Notes: generated by a model not told the origin, from the sequence alone. 36,517 bases of DNA from a virus (IMGVR_UViG_3300009151_000186:1-36517); one strand, 5' to 3'; positions 6,748 through 14,799 are shown, numbered from the stretch's first letter. Numbers and translations: made by a program.

Positions 6748-8459
6748 ATTTCTACCTGTGAAAAGTTGTTCTTCTTTTGAAATTTGATGATGCTCCTGAA
6801 CTTGTCAAAAAGCTGGTCACCTTTGTGTGAAATAACAAATATGTTGGTGTCTTGCCCCATCTCTTGTATCAATTTCAAGAATTCATCTGTTCCTACTGAA
6901 TCCAAACTTGAATCAAACACTTCGTCCAATATCAACAAATTTGTGTTTGTCGAATTCTTTAATTTAGCAATTTGTCTCCAAGTAAACAACAAAGCCAAAT
7001 CTATTCGCATCTTCTCTCCTTCAGAGAAATTTGAATAACTGAATTCATCTCTGTGTCTTGATTTTATGGTTTCTTCGAAATTTTCATTCAGGTTGAAATT
7101 AACGAAAAAGTCCATTGCTTTCAAATACTTATTAACGAACTTGTTGATGATGGGGAGATATTGTTTGATAATTTTAGTTTTAATCCCATTATCTTTCAAC
7201 AGAGATGCCGCATATTCGTGATAGTGTTTTTCTACCGAAAGTTCTTCTTGTGTGTTAATCAATGCAGCCAATTCATTCTTTAGTTTTTTCAGTTTCTCAT
7301 TGTCTTCTGTCAATGAACCCTTATGGATAGACAACTGTTTGATTTCTTTACGCAACTTTACATTATAATGGTTTATTGCAGTTATAGTAGAATTATGACT
7401 AACAATCTCATTGTTATGTTCTGTAATATGGTGGTTTATCTTAGTTATTTCTGAAGTTCTTTCTTGTAATTTTTGTATCTCAATTGTAATTGCACCTAGG
7501 CCTTTAATGATTTCCGTTTTCTTTGTATTGCGTTCATCCAATTGAGAATTTCTAAAAGTTTGTTCTATATGTTGTTTGCAAGTGGGGCAGTTATCACTGT
7601 GTTCATAAAAATCAATATCTTTATCCACTTTTTTGATGTTGGCCTCTAACTTAGCTTCAAGCTGAACATATTTTTTACTTTTATTTTCAACTCCAGTTTT
7701 GTCTATAATAGTTTTATTCAATGACGCAATGTGCTTTTGGATTAATGCAATATCTTTTTCTAGTTGTGTAATTTGGAGTTCACTCGTCGTAATCTCTGCT
7801 TCTTTTTTAGATACTTCATCATCATTGTGTTTCTTGTGGTCTTCAATATTTTGATTCTGGAATTGTATCTTTTCAGAAGTTAACTCCATAGCATACTTAT
7901 TTTTTGTATTGTTATCCTTGATTGCGGCCATCCGGTCTTTGATTAACCCGTTCATGGATGTAAATATCTGAATGTCTAGTAGTTCTTCAATAATCGTCCT
8001 ACGATCCGCAGGAGACAATTGCATGAAAGGGACAAATGCGGCCGAACCAAGAATAACAATCTGCGTGAAAGATTTAAAATTAAATTTAAGTATAGTCTTT
8101 TCTAAGAAATCTTGGTAATCTTTAGACTTTGCATCCTGGTTTAACATTACTCCGTTGTAATGTATCTCAAACAAATTGGGTTTAATTCCGCGAACAATGC
8201 GATATTTATTTTTACCTATAGTGAACTCAACTTCAACCACGGTATCTGTATTGTTGATTGAGTTGACTAGGTTGGGTTTGTTGATCTTGCGGAAAGGCTT
8301 ACCAAACAAACCAAAACACAAAGCGTCCAAGATGGTACTTTTACCTGCACCATTGCTGCCGACAATGAGGGTATTAGTTGACTTATCGAGCCGAATTTCC
8401 GTGAAAGCATTCCCGGTCGATAATAGGTTTTTCCATCGGACAACTTGAAATTTTATCAT
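6744..8459 (-). CDS. 46: Recombination endonuclease subunit gp46 (Rad50/SbcC-like)
   Basis: 571-residue SMC-type ATPase. Walker A GSNGAGKST (34-42) is followed by a long coiled coil with the zinc-hook CPTC at 291-294. The ABC signature SEGEKMR begins at 479 and Walker B 'NLLILDEVF' has D512-E513. With gp47 it resects DNA ends for recombination-dependent replication and host DNA degradation. It starts with an ATGA overlap of gp47. Length equals T4 gp46 (560 aa). No anomaly is seen. Confidence 0.97.
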   Translation of the reverse strand: MIKFQVVRWKNLLSTGNAFTEIRLDKSTNTLIVGSNGAGKSTILDALCFGLFGKPFRKINKPNLVNSINNTDTVVEVEFTIGKNKYRIVRGIKPNLFEIHYNGVMLNQDAKSKDYQDFLEKTILKFNFKSFTQIVILGSAAFVPFMQLSPADRRTIIEELLDIQIFTSMNGLIKDRMAAIKDNNTKNKYAMELTSEKIQFQNQNIEDHKKHNDDEVSKKEAEITTSELQITQLEKDIALIQKHIASLNKTIIDKTGVENKSKKYVQLEAKLEANIKKVDKDIDFYEHSDNCPTCKQHIEQTFRNSQLDERNTKKTEIIKGLGAITIEIQKLQERTSEITKINHHITEHNNEIVSHNSTITAINHYNVKLRKEIKQLSIHKGSLTEDNEKLKKLKNELAALINTQEELSVEKHYHEYAASLLKDNGIKTKIIKQYLPIINKFVNKYLKAMDFFVNFNLNENFEETIKSRHRDEFSYSNFSEGEKMRIDLALLFTWRQIAKLKNSTNTNLLILDEVFDSSLDSVGTDEFLKLIQEMGQDTNIFVISHKGDQLFDKFRSIIKFQKKNNFSQVEI

Positions 8460-9538
8460 GCCTGTTCTAAATTTAGTGCCTCAACGTATAGTTCTCTCAT
8501 CATGCTCTTGAGTTTGTCGTTGTTGATGCTATCGTTGTTCAGTGTGTCCACAAATTTGTTGATAATTGTGATTGTGTCTTCCGCTTCGTCTATTGTATCA
8601 CTTTCATCGGCGTCTGTCAAGTCTATAGCATCTTCGACAATGGTAATGTCCACAGGATTAACCAAATACAGTTTATTCATAAATTGATCAAACAGATACG
8701 GATTGGTTTTGTTCACTACTACAACTTTAACATATTTCCCGGTATGTTTATTCAAATCTTTATTGATTACTTCCGAAATCGTTTCCAGTTTATCATCGTA
8801 TATAATCCTTTGGAACATAATGTTCGGATTGACGACAAATTCAAGTTCTCTATTTGAAAGATCCAAGAAATGAAACCCCCTAGCATCGTTATAATCTTGC
8901 CAAGTAAGTTCATAAGGATTGCCAAGATAGTGAATGTTAGAGCTACTAGACTTATGATGATAATGCCCAGAGCAAACCAAATCATACCTCCTGAAATTAT
9001 TCCCATTTAATCCCTCCGCAGCGGGCATACCCCGGTGCATTGCAAATCCAGCAATCTCAAAATGGCCCATACACAACTTTGCTTTTGAATTTTTGATTTC
9101 GTCCATACATGCATCATAGTTCTCTGGGCAAATCCAAGGAATCATCAAAACATCATCAGATTCATTTTGATAGTTCAAATGTATAGTCTGTGGAGAATCA
9201 ATCACATTAATGTTGTCGTATTCTCGCAACAACAAGTCTACAGAATTAACTTCATTGGTATTTTTAAAATACGTATCGTGGTTGCCCGCTAACATATGCA
9301 CTTCTATGTTACGTTTGACTAGTTCATCAAAGAACATTTCTTTTGCTCTTTTGAGTGAGTAGAAATTTACATATTTACGGCGATCAAAGGTGTCACCCAG
9401 AATTAATACAATTTTTATACCAAATTCATCTATTTTAGGAAAGAAAGTTTCTTTGTAGAACTTCTCGTAATAATCCAAGAAATGTGTTGAATCATTCCTT
9501 GCTCCAAAATGTTGGTCCGTAATAATTGCAACTTTCAT
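8456..9538 (-). CDS. 47: Recombination endonuclease subunit gp47 (Mre11/SbcD-like)
   Basis: 360-residue calcineurin-like phosphoesterase. Metal-ligand motifs occur in order: D8-x-H10, GD (D49), GNHD (86-88), 'CMGHFEIAG' and 'CSGHYHH'. It is the Mn2+-dependent nuclease partner of gp46. The C-terminal acidic region (DADESDTIDEAED) is Asp/Glu-rich and comes before the helical Rad50-binding end. It sits in an ATGA-linked chain 9957-gp47-gp46-def. Confidence 0.97.
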   Translation of the reverse strand: MKVAIITDQHFGARNDSTHFLDYYEKFYKETFFPKIDEFGIKIVLILGDTFDRRKYVNFYSLKRAKEMFFDELVKRNIEVHMLAGNHDTYFKNTNEVNSVDLLLREYDNINVIDSPQTIHLNYQNESDDVLMIPWICPENYDACMDEIKNSKAKLCMGHFEIAGFAMHRGMPAAEGLNGNNFRRYDLVCSGHYHHKSSSSNIHYLGNPYELTWQDYNDARGFHFLDLSNRELEFVVNPNIMFQRIIYDDKLETISEVINKDLNKHTGKYVKVVVVNKTNPYLFDQFMNKLYLVNPVDITIVEDAIDLTDADESDTIDEAEDTITIINKFVDTLNNDSINNDKLKSMMRELYVEALNLEQA

Positions 9539-9957
9539 TCATTTTCCATATTAAATAAATTAGGAGCATTTTCATACTCATTCGCCACCCTATCATACAA
9601 ACGCATGACTCGTTTTCTATAATCAAATCCCAACATACTTGATTTAGATCCTTCAGCATACGGAGGCACACGGCCTACACTGGTATATTGTTCTGAGGTT
9701 AAGTCGATTATTACATTATCCCAGTCGATTACCCACCAATGCCAAATGCCTTCGTCGTCTAAACCCCGATACATATGCAATGCTTTTACACCAAAAATCT
9801 TATACAAACAACCTGCTGCATTGTGACAATGACCAAACATTGGATTATTCATGTTTCTTACTACCCATTTCCTAGGTAGTAAATCATAAGTAAGATTCTT
9901 TCGTATTAACTCGGAAATCTTGTCAAGGTTCGATTCATTGTAATCCAAGAGCCTCAT
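9535..9957 (-). CDS. Putative papain/transglutaminase-fold cysteine protein
   Basis: 140 residues, function not recognised. A Cys in 'GHCHNAAGCLY' (C44), a His in 'GIWHWWVID' (H73) and an Asp in 'VIIDLT' (D85) occur in the order and spacing of a Cys-His-Asp catalytic triad of papain or transglutaminase-like proteins. Similar short proteins are found between gp55 and gp47 genes of environmental T4-like phages. It is ATGA-coupled on both sides. It could be an amidase, protease or inactive relative; the sequence alone does not decide. Confidence 0.75.
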   Translation of the reverse strand: MRLLDYNESNLDKISELIRKNLTYDLLPRKWVVRNMNNPMFGHCHNAAGCLYKIFGVKALHMYRGLDDEGIWHWWVIDWDNVIIDLTSEQYTSVGRVPPYAEGSKSSMLGFDYRKRVMRLYDRVANEYENAPNLFNMENE

Positions 9958-10370
9958 TTCTGCTCTTTGACTTTTTCAATATTCAAAACTCGTTGTCTGA
10001 GTTCTGTTGTGCTGAAACTATGTTGTCTAGAGTTGAAGTAGGCACTTATTGGTAAATTGAATCCCGTGAACTGCTTATCCCGGTATTCTTCTCCAATGAT
10101 CCTAACATCAATCTTGTAAGATGTCAAGATGTCCATCAACTCTTTTTCAGTTGCATACGGAATGATCATATCCACATACTTGCAAGCATCCAACTGAATA
10201 AACCTCTCCAACACAGTCTGCACTGGCTTATTTTTCTCAGGCCTGTCAATCGTAGGATCAGTTTGGAGACCAACAACTAAAAACTCACACTGTTGTTTAG
10301 CTTCTTTGAGCATCATTACATGGCCTGCATGGAACAGATCAAAACATGAACAAGTAAATCCCACCTTCAT
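9954..10370 (-). CDS. Cytidylyltransferase-like nucleotidyltransferase
   Basis: 138 residues from ATG at 10370, directly behind the gp55 stop (TAATATG) with a strong GGAGG; the longer open frame upstream lies inside gp55 and is rejected as coding. The HIGH-type motif appears as FHAGH (13-17) after 'VGFTCSCFD', and 'FSTTELRQRV' near the end replaces the usual ISTTxIR. This is the TagD/RfaE-C type fold, which joins CTP or ATP to small phosphates. Such genes occur in T4-like cyanophages. The substrate is unknown; links to the phage glycosyltransferase or to cofactor metabolism are guesses. Confidence 0.85.
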   Translation of the reverse strand: MKVGFTCSCFDLFHAGHVMMLKEAKQQCEFLVVGLQTDPTIDRPEKNKPVQTVLERFIQLDACKYVDMIIPYATEKELMDILTSYKIDVRIIGEEYRDKQFTGFNLPISAYFNSRQHSFSTTELRQRVLNIEKVKEQK

Positions 10371-10371
10371 A

Positions 10372-10914
10372 TTATTCCTCCAAGAAATTTTCAATGCCTT
10401 TTGGCTTTTTGACAACCTTTTTTTCGTCTTTTTTCTTTTGTTGACCAATTTCATAGTTCTCAATAAACTCAGCAATGTTGTCGTATAGTTCAAACTGTCT
10501 TGTTGCACCGCCCTCAGTAGATTCCATCGTGTCAAATTCGTCTAAGATGCCCATCTGTTCAGTGGCCTTATACTTGACATACAATTGTTTCTTTTCCTTC
10601 TGTATGCGCCTAAGGAATGCAAAGTAGATAATTTGTGTAAAGTATGCAAATGGATTAGAAGACTTCAACGGATCAAAATTCTCAAAATACATCAGACAAT
10701 TTTCAATGCCATCGGAAATCATTTCGTCTCTGTAGGTATAACTAATGAAGTTAGGTTTATGTGATAGCCCTTCAGCAATTTTCATCCAGCATTCACCAAT
10801 GTAGTTGGGTATGACTTCGTTAGGATTGTTCAACTTCCGTTCTTTGTACTCAATGAGTGACTGTAAGAATGCGGCATTGTTGATGTAGTGCTTCTTTGGT
10901 TTGGTTGTTATCAT
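10372..10914 (-). CDS. 55: Late-transcription sigma factor gp55
   Basis: 180 residues matching T4 gp55 (185 aa): 'IAEGLSHKPNF', 'YRDEMISDGIENCLMYFENFD', 'NPFAYFTQIIYFAFLRRIQKEK' are the region-2-like core-binding and -10-recognition segments. The Lys-rich tail and 'IENFLEE' end match the clamp-binding C-terminus of T4 gp55 ('LDFLYE'). It directs host polymerase to TATAAATA late boxes, several of which are present here. Upstream is an extended -10 type promoter with TTGTCAA repeats. Confidence 0.95.
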   Translation of the reverse strand: MITTKPKKHYINNAAFLQSLIEYKERKLNNPNEVIPNYIGECWMKIAEGLSHKPNFISYTYRDEMISDGIENCLMYFENFDPLKSSNPFAYFTQIIYFAFLRRIQKEKKQLYVKYKATEQMGILDEFDTMESTEGGATRQFELYDNIAEFIENYEIGQQKKKDEKKVVKKPKGIENFLEE

Positions 10915-10926
10915 AGTGTGTTCTCA

Positions 10927-10932
10927 AGTATA
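10927..10932 (-). promoter_or_regulatory. Extended -10 promoter candidate for gp55
   Basis: On the minus strand TGG-TATACT forms an extended -10 box about 13 bp before the gp55 start. The nearest -35-like TTGTCA is 14 bp upstream, too close for a standard promoter. Assignment rests on the extended element. Confidence 0.4.
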
Positions 10933-10945
10933 CCACAAATAAGTG

Positions 10946-10974
10946 TTGACAAGGGGCTTGACAAGTGTTATAGT
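10946..10974 (+). promoter_or_regulatory. Plus-strand sigma70-like promoter in the gp55 upstream gap
   Basis: TTGACA (10946-10951), 17 bp, TATAGT (10969-10974) on the plus strand. It faces into the 3' end of the minus-strand gene 10995-11375. No plus-strand gene follows, so an RNA from here would be antisense. Two direct repeats TTGACAAG (10946-10953, 10958-10965) overlap it. Confidence 0.45.
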
Positions 10975-10994
10975 CCCGGTGTTGATGCTTCATG

Positions 10995-11375
10995 TTAATG
11001 TTTTATATGTTCTTTTGGATCCAGGTCATCTAGTGATTGCATTAGGAACTCCATCATTTCAGGATTAGAACCAACATCATCTCCATTCGATGCATTACTT
11101 GCTTTAAGTTTATCCACAGAGTTACCATAGTATTCCATAAACTCTTCCGTTGGATTTACCATAAACAGGATATCCTTAAAGTGTAGGACCATTTCATTTT
11201 GTTGCATGACTTGAACCGGCAAAAAGTGCCCCATTGAAATGTGTGTTGATTGGTTTCTATGACCAATGTCAAAGATCATTGGGCTGGATAATAGATAGAG
11301 ACCTTCGTCTATTTCCTCAATTACGGAGATGATATCTTCACCAGATATTAATCTTATAATTTTTACATTGTTCAT
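10995..11375 (-). CDS. Conserved T4-like protein of unknown function, possible Sm-like N-terminus
   Basis: 126 residues, ATGA-coupled to uvsW. The N-terminal 'VKIIRLISGEDIISVIEEID' followed by strands 'YLLSSPMIF' and 'ILFMVNPTEEFMEYY' looks like a small beta-barrel of the Sm/Lsm kind, and the second half is acidic and disordered. Similar proteins occur next to recombination genes in environmental T4-like phages. An RNA-binding role would be inference from the fold impression only. Confidence 0.75.
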   Translation of the reverse strand: MNNVKIIRLISGEDIISVIEEIDEGLYLLSSPMIFDIGHRNQSTHISMGHFLPVQVMQQNEMVLHFKDILFMVNPTEEFMEYYGNSVDKLKASNASNGDDVGSNPEMMEFLMQSLDDLDPKEHIKH

Positions 11376-12877
11376 TTCTTCAATCCTATTTTATATGTTT
11401 TGAATACGAACTTTTCTTCAGTATATATCTTCATTCTTTCAACAAAATGTTTTAGCGTGAAGTTCATGTGTTTTTTCCATCTAAGATCATCAGCAATATC
11501 ATAGAGTGTTGCTTTAATTTTACCTTCTGATTGTCTGAGCCCTCGGCCAATAGACTGTAGGCTCCGCACCCGACTTTTGCTTGGTGATGCAAAGATGATA
11601 TTGTGTAAGTTACGGATATTAATACCTGTACTGAAAGTACCAAAAGAGGCAACAACAATAGCATCTTTTTCTGTTTCCATTATCTTTCTAATGTTTTCTC
11701 TGTCCTCGGTGTCCGTACCGCCGTGAACAAAAAATACTTTTCGGTCACCAATCTTCTCAGTATCCTTGATCATATGATAAAGGATTTGGCCATGCTTGGC
11801 AACCATTTGATATAGTATAAGTGTATTAGTATTCAAACTAACTGCAAGATTTTTAATAAATTTGTTGCGTTGTTCATTTGCAATTAGATATTGGATTTCT
11901 TCTTGATAGTCTAACCCCTTCATTTCTTCACAAACTTCATCTGGATGTTTCAATACTAGACATTTTATTTCGAAATCAGATAATTCTTTCTTGTCTATTA
12001 GCTCCTTTGTCGTTATAACACGCTTGGTTGAGCCAAAAAGTCCTTCTAGTACTAACTTGTGTGTCTTACTGCCATCTAGCGTTCCAGTGAGTCCTATGCG
12101 ATATTTCGTATTAACACATGCAGTCAATATTGATGTTAACGATTGTGCTTTGAATAAATGCGCTTCATCACCAATAACATAGTCAAATTGAGCAAAAAAA
12201 GAAGCCGGCATTTGATACAAAGATTGCCAGGTGGAAATAGTCAAAGGCATGTCTACAGTCTTATCTTTGCCTTGATATATTCTGTGGACATTTTCTGAAA
12301 CAGCAAAGTTGTTTGCACTTGAATAATCTTCAAAGTCGGAATACAATTGTTCAACCAAGGATGTAGTTGGAACAATAATCAAGCCTTTTAGTTTTTGGTA
12401 TGTTAACAGTTGTCTGAACAACGTGTATATAATTAACGATTTACCTGATGCTGTGGGTGAAAGCAACAATGCTCTACGTCTTTGCATTGCATGACAAAGT
12501 GCAGCGACCTGGTGCTCTCTAGGCTGTATTGGTTCGCCTCTGGCGTGTAGGTTCAACGTGTCGATAAATTTCTTTGCATGATATACAGAGAATTCATCTT
12601 CTATACCTAAATCGCCTTCAAAACCATAGGTGTAGCTTCTCTCTTCACAAAAACTTTGTAGATGTTCTAACAACCCAGTGTATAGTTGATTAGAACGCAT
12701 ATCAAAAAGACGGATTTTACCATCCCAAATTCTATTTCTAAACGCTGGAACAAATTGGTGGCCTGGTACAAAGAATGTAAAGAATTCCGAAAGTTCTTGA
12801 GCAATGTGTTTTTCACATTTTATGCGTATGAAAACCTCATTGACTTTTGAGATGAATAGATCGTCATTAGTTTCCAC
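11372..12877 (-). CDS. uvsW: UvsW recombination helicase
   Basis: 501-residue superfamily 2 helicase. An N-terminal small domain (1-110) precedes the Q-like 'PREHQ', Walker A SPTASGKS (140-147), GDEAH (236-240), 'GLTGTLDGS' (motif III) and 'QSIGRGLRQ' (motif VI). T4 UvsW unwinds R-loops and branched DNA, and shuts off origin replication late. The start is GTG at 12877, overlapping the end of uvsY by 11 bp. The order uvsY-uvsW is as in T4. Confidence 0.96.
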   Translation of the reverse strand: METNDDLFISKVNEVFIRIKCEKHIAQELSEFFTFFVPGHQFVPAFRNRIWDGKIRLFDMRSNQLYTGLLEHLQSFCEERSYTYGFEGDLGIEDEFSVYHAKKFIDTLNLHARGEPIQPREHQVAALCHAMQRRRALLLSPTASGKSLIIYTLFRQLLTYQKLKGLIIVPTTSLVEQLYSDFEDYSSANNFAVSENVHRIYQGKDKTVDMPLTISTWQSLYQMPASFFAQFDYVIGDEAHLFKAQSLTSILTACVNTKYRIGLTGTLDGSKTHKLVLEGLFGSTKRVITTKELIDKKELSDFEIKCLVLKHPDEVCEEMKGLDYQEEIQYLIANEQRNKFIKNLAVSLNTNTLILYQMVAKHGQILYHMIKDTEKIGDRKVFFVHGGTDTEDRENIRKIMETEKDAIVVASFGTFSTGINIRNLHNIIFASPSKSRVRSLQSIGRGLRQSEGKIKATLYDIADDLRWKKHMNFTLKHFVERMKIYTEEKFVFKTYKIGLKK

Positions 12878-13301
12878 CGATGAACCTTTCCCATGTGATG
12901 TAATCGCGTAATTGCCAGGTTCTTTGTTTCAATTCACCCATAATGGATTCAATGACCGATACGGTTTCTTCGTGATATATTTTCTTTTCGAGCAATTTTA
13001 TAAGATCATTGTCCGATTCTAGGTATGTGGAGATGTCAGATTTAAGTGTGTATCTAAATTGATCCCAGCCGTATTTGTCCAATTCTTCTTGGTCCATTTT
13101 GCCTGAGTAATATTCCCATTTTGTTTTACGCATCCGAAGATAATCAAAATTACATCGTTTGGATGCCATTTTGTGTTTCGTGAGTATGGTGAGATATTTG
13201 TTGTGTAACTTAGGTATCTTTAAGAGTTCTTTGCCGGGTTCGGTCTGATCTATATCAGCATCAGAGTTCCAAAGCTCCAGTATTTCATTGAGTGTTTCCA
13301 T
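12867..13301 (-). CDS. uvsY: UvsY recombination mediator
   Basis: 144 residues from ATG at 13301 (METLNEILELW); the frame extends back to 13343 but the extra stretch is hydrophobic and contains a hairpin. The family signature is 'LHNKYLTILTKHK', 'RMRKTKWEYYSGKM' and the C-terminal 'ESIMGELKQRTWQLRDYITWERF', comparable with T4 UvsY (137 aa). UvsY loads UvsX recombinase onto gp32-covered ssDNA. It precedes uvsW in the same unit. Confidence 0.93.
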   Translation of the reverse strand: METLNEILELWNSDADIDQTEPGKELLKIPKLHNKYLTILTKHKMASKRCNFDYLRMRKTKWEYYSGKMDQEELDKYGWDQFRYTLKSDISTYLESDNDLIKLLEKKIYHEETVSVIESIMGELKQRTWQLRDYITWERFIGGN

Positions 13302-13319
13302 ATACATCCATAATAAATT

Positions 13320-13359
13320 AACAATAAAAATGCACAATAACAAACGTTATGTTATTGTG
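13320..13359 (-). terminator. AT-rich stem-loop between the tube-like gene and uvsY
   Basis: A 9-bp stem CACAATAAC/GTTATTGTG (13333-13341 with 13351-13359) is followed on the minus strand by CATTTTTATTG. It may be a weak terminator separating late structural from recombination genes. No clear promoter for uvsY is visible after it. Confidence 0.45.
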
Positions 13360-13887
13360 TTAAGCTGAGGTTATATCAAAATATTCGTATCTAAAAGTTG
13401 CAGTTGCAGTTATGATGGTGTCAGCCGACAAAGTAGTATCAAAGTTTATATCCGATAAGGATACTGGAAACATTCTGTGGAAATTAATTCTAGCAATTGG
13501 ATTATTCAATGCAGACAATACAGTCAAATTTGCATCAGAATAATTATTTGGTTTTGATAGATATACATTCTGCACTGCATTATATTCAGCACGATCAGCT
13601 AAACTTTTTGGAGATGCAATTGCTAAAAACCATTTATATAGTTCATTCCAAGATTGTATGCTTTCGTCCACCATAAATCTAATACTAAATTCACTGTATG
13701 ACAATTTGGTTCCTGCTACTGGCACATCCTGTAACGGTGTGTTTAATGTGGCTGAGCCAACACTGACGCCAGGAAGATTTGCTTCTTGGCAAAAATATTG
13801 AACTGTAGGAATCCTGACAAACGAAAGTATAAACTTTGACGGTTGTAGAAAGTTTGTATTTTTTGGGGTTCTGTTTAGTGCTGTCAT
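13360..13887 (-). CDS. gp19-like tail tube family protein (second copy)
   Basis: 175 residues. The pattern 'SFVRIPTVQYFCQEANLPGVSVGSA' then 'LSYSEFSIRFMVDESIQSWNELYKWF' and the C-terminal 'FPVSLSDINFD...ITATATFRYEYFDI' follows the same plan as gp19 in this window (LPGSSIG, FADWTITVINDENFMIRNSIEAW, FPVDLSPIDLD, FSVTFAYQYW). It is therefore a paralogue of the tail tube protein, perhaps a baseplate-tube junction protein. The ATG has no Shine-Dalgarno; a CATAAATA late-like box ends 5 bp before it. It lies after a strong terminator. Confidence 0.82.
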   Translation of the reverse strand: MTALNRTPKNTNFLQPSKFILSFVRIPTVQYFCQEANLPGVSVGSATLNTPLQDVPVAGTKLSYSEFSIRFMVDESIQSWNELYKWFLAIASPKSLADRAEYNAVQNVYLSKPNNYSDANLTVLSALNNPIARINFHRMFPVSLSDINFDTTLSADTIITATATFRYEYFDITSA

Positions 13888-13904
13888 ATGAGTATTTATG
13901 TCAT

Positions 13905-13928
13905 TAAAAAACCGCCCGAAGGCGGTTC
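13905..13928 (-). terminator. Rho-independent terminator with UUCG loop
   Basis: Minus strand: AACCGCC-TTCG-GGCGGTT followed by T. It closes the unit with the Ala/Val-rich gene and the 30-codon ORF. Confidence 0.92.
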
Positions 13929-13930
13929 TA

Positions 13931-14023
13931 TCATCCTACTTTTACCGTAAATGATGTTGGTACATCAATTTTTACCGGTTGGTTGAATAATTTTTTAAAA
14001 AAAGTCATAACAAAATTTTTCAT
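13931..14023 (-). CDS. 30-codon ORF behind the Ala/Val-rich gene
   Basis: ATG at 14023 lies 1 bp after the upstream stop (TGAAATG), with GAGG 10 bp before. It encodes a basic, partly hydrophobic N-terminus (MKNFVMTFFKKLFNQP) and ends VKIDVPTSFTVKVG. This end repeats the C-terminal motif of the preceding protein (VAIDVPAYLSIEVK). It ends right before the terminator. It may be a translated microprotein or a remnant of a longer paralogue; nothing proves expression. Confidence 0.5.
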   Translation of the reverse strand: MKNFVMTFFKKLFNQPVKIDVPTSFTVKVG

Positions 14024-14024
14024 T

Positions 14025-14741
14025 TCATTTAACCTCAATTGACAAATATGCTGGAACATCAATTGCTACTGTTTCTGGAACTGCCATAACTGCAGCTACG
14101 ATGCTCTCATACACTTCGGCCGTCGGTGCTTCTCCTGTTGCGGCTGTCACTACATCCGTAATTGCTTGAATTGCTTCAGCCACTGCATCCTCATCTGTGA
14201 CTGCAGGTGTTGCTGCAACCGCCGCCAAGATAGCTTCTGTAACTGCTTCAGGGTCGTTAACAACTTCTGCTGCTGCTGCTACAACGGCAGACACTGCTGC
14301 AGTAACTGCGGCCGCTGCAGCCGGCTCTTCAATTGCCACTGCTTCAGCTTGTGCAGTAACTACATTAGTTACAACCGATGCAGCCTCTTCATTGTCCGCT
14401 GATGGTGATGCTGCAACAACTTCTTGTACTGCTTGTGCAGTTTCTTCTGCTGTTGCACCGGCTAATGCGACTACGGCTGCAACTGCGGCCACAGTTTCTG
14501 CTGGTACATCAACTGTAACCCAACCTGTAATTTCTTCACCTAATGCATTTCCTGCCAAATCGATTGTTTGTGCAAATACAGCAAATTGTCCTGGTCCAAC
14601 ATTTTCAAATATTGCAACATATGGAGCTGCCGTTAAAATTTGTTCACCCGCACCGATTAAAGCAACTTTGATTCCTGCGGTTTCAGTACCGGCTGAAAAT
14701 TCTTGTTGTTGTGATACCACTGTGATGATTACTGTAGACAT
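14025..14741 (-). CDS. Ala/Val-rich putative virion protein downstream of gp23
   Basis: 238 residues, not recognised. Residues 1-80 look like one beta-sandwich domain ('VIITVVSQQQEF', 'GIKVALIGAGEQIL', 'PGQFAVFAQTIDLAGNALG'). From about 83 to 225 the sequence is almost entirely Ala, Val, Glu and Thr in helical repeats of roughly 30 residues with acidic or Pro breaks. It ends in 'IDVPAYLSIEVK'. It is transcribed right after the major capsid gene from its own late-type box and is bracketed by two strong terminators, as for an abundant late product. A head or virion surface protein is the best guess. Composition differs clearly from its neighbours. Confidence 0.82.
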   Translation of the reverse strand: MSTVIITVVSQQQEFSAGTETAGIKVALIGAGEQILTAAPYVAIFENVGPGQFAVFAQTIDLAGNALGEEITGWVTVDVPAETVAAVAAVVALAGATAEETAQAVQEVVAASPSADNEEAASVVTNVVTAQAEAVAIEEPAAAAAVTAAVSAVVAAAAEVVNDPEAVTEAILAAVAATPAVTDEDAVAEAIQAITDVVTAATGEAPTAEVYESIVAAVMAVPETVAIDVPAYLSIEVK

Positions 14742-14788
14742 AATATTCTCCTGTTTAATTAATTAATTGCCTAGCTCCTAGGCCTGTA

Positions 14789-14796
14789 TATTTAGA
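14789..14796 (-). promoter_or_regulatory. Late promoter-like box before the Ala/Val-rich gene
   Basis: TCTAAATA on the minus strand matches TATAAATA at 7 of 8 positions. It lies directly after the gp23 terminator and about 50 bp before the ATG at 14741, which has AGGAG upstream. Confidence 0.5.
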
Positions 14797-14799
14797 AAT

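Noticed and set aside
9954-10535. 193-residue version of the nucleotidyltransferase
   Set aside because: The first 55 codons overlap gp55 in another frame, and a strong GGAGG with ATG at 10370 gives the normal family start.
14197-14766. Long plus-strand open frame rich in Ala/Thr
   Set aside because: It is the complement of the Ala/Val-rich minus-strand gene; its repeats mirror GCN/GTN codons and it has no ribosome site or promoter.
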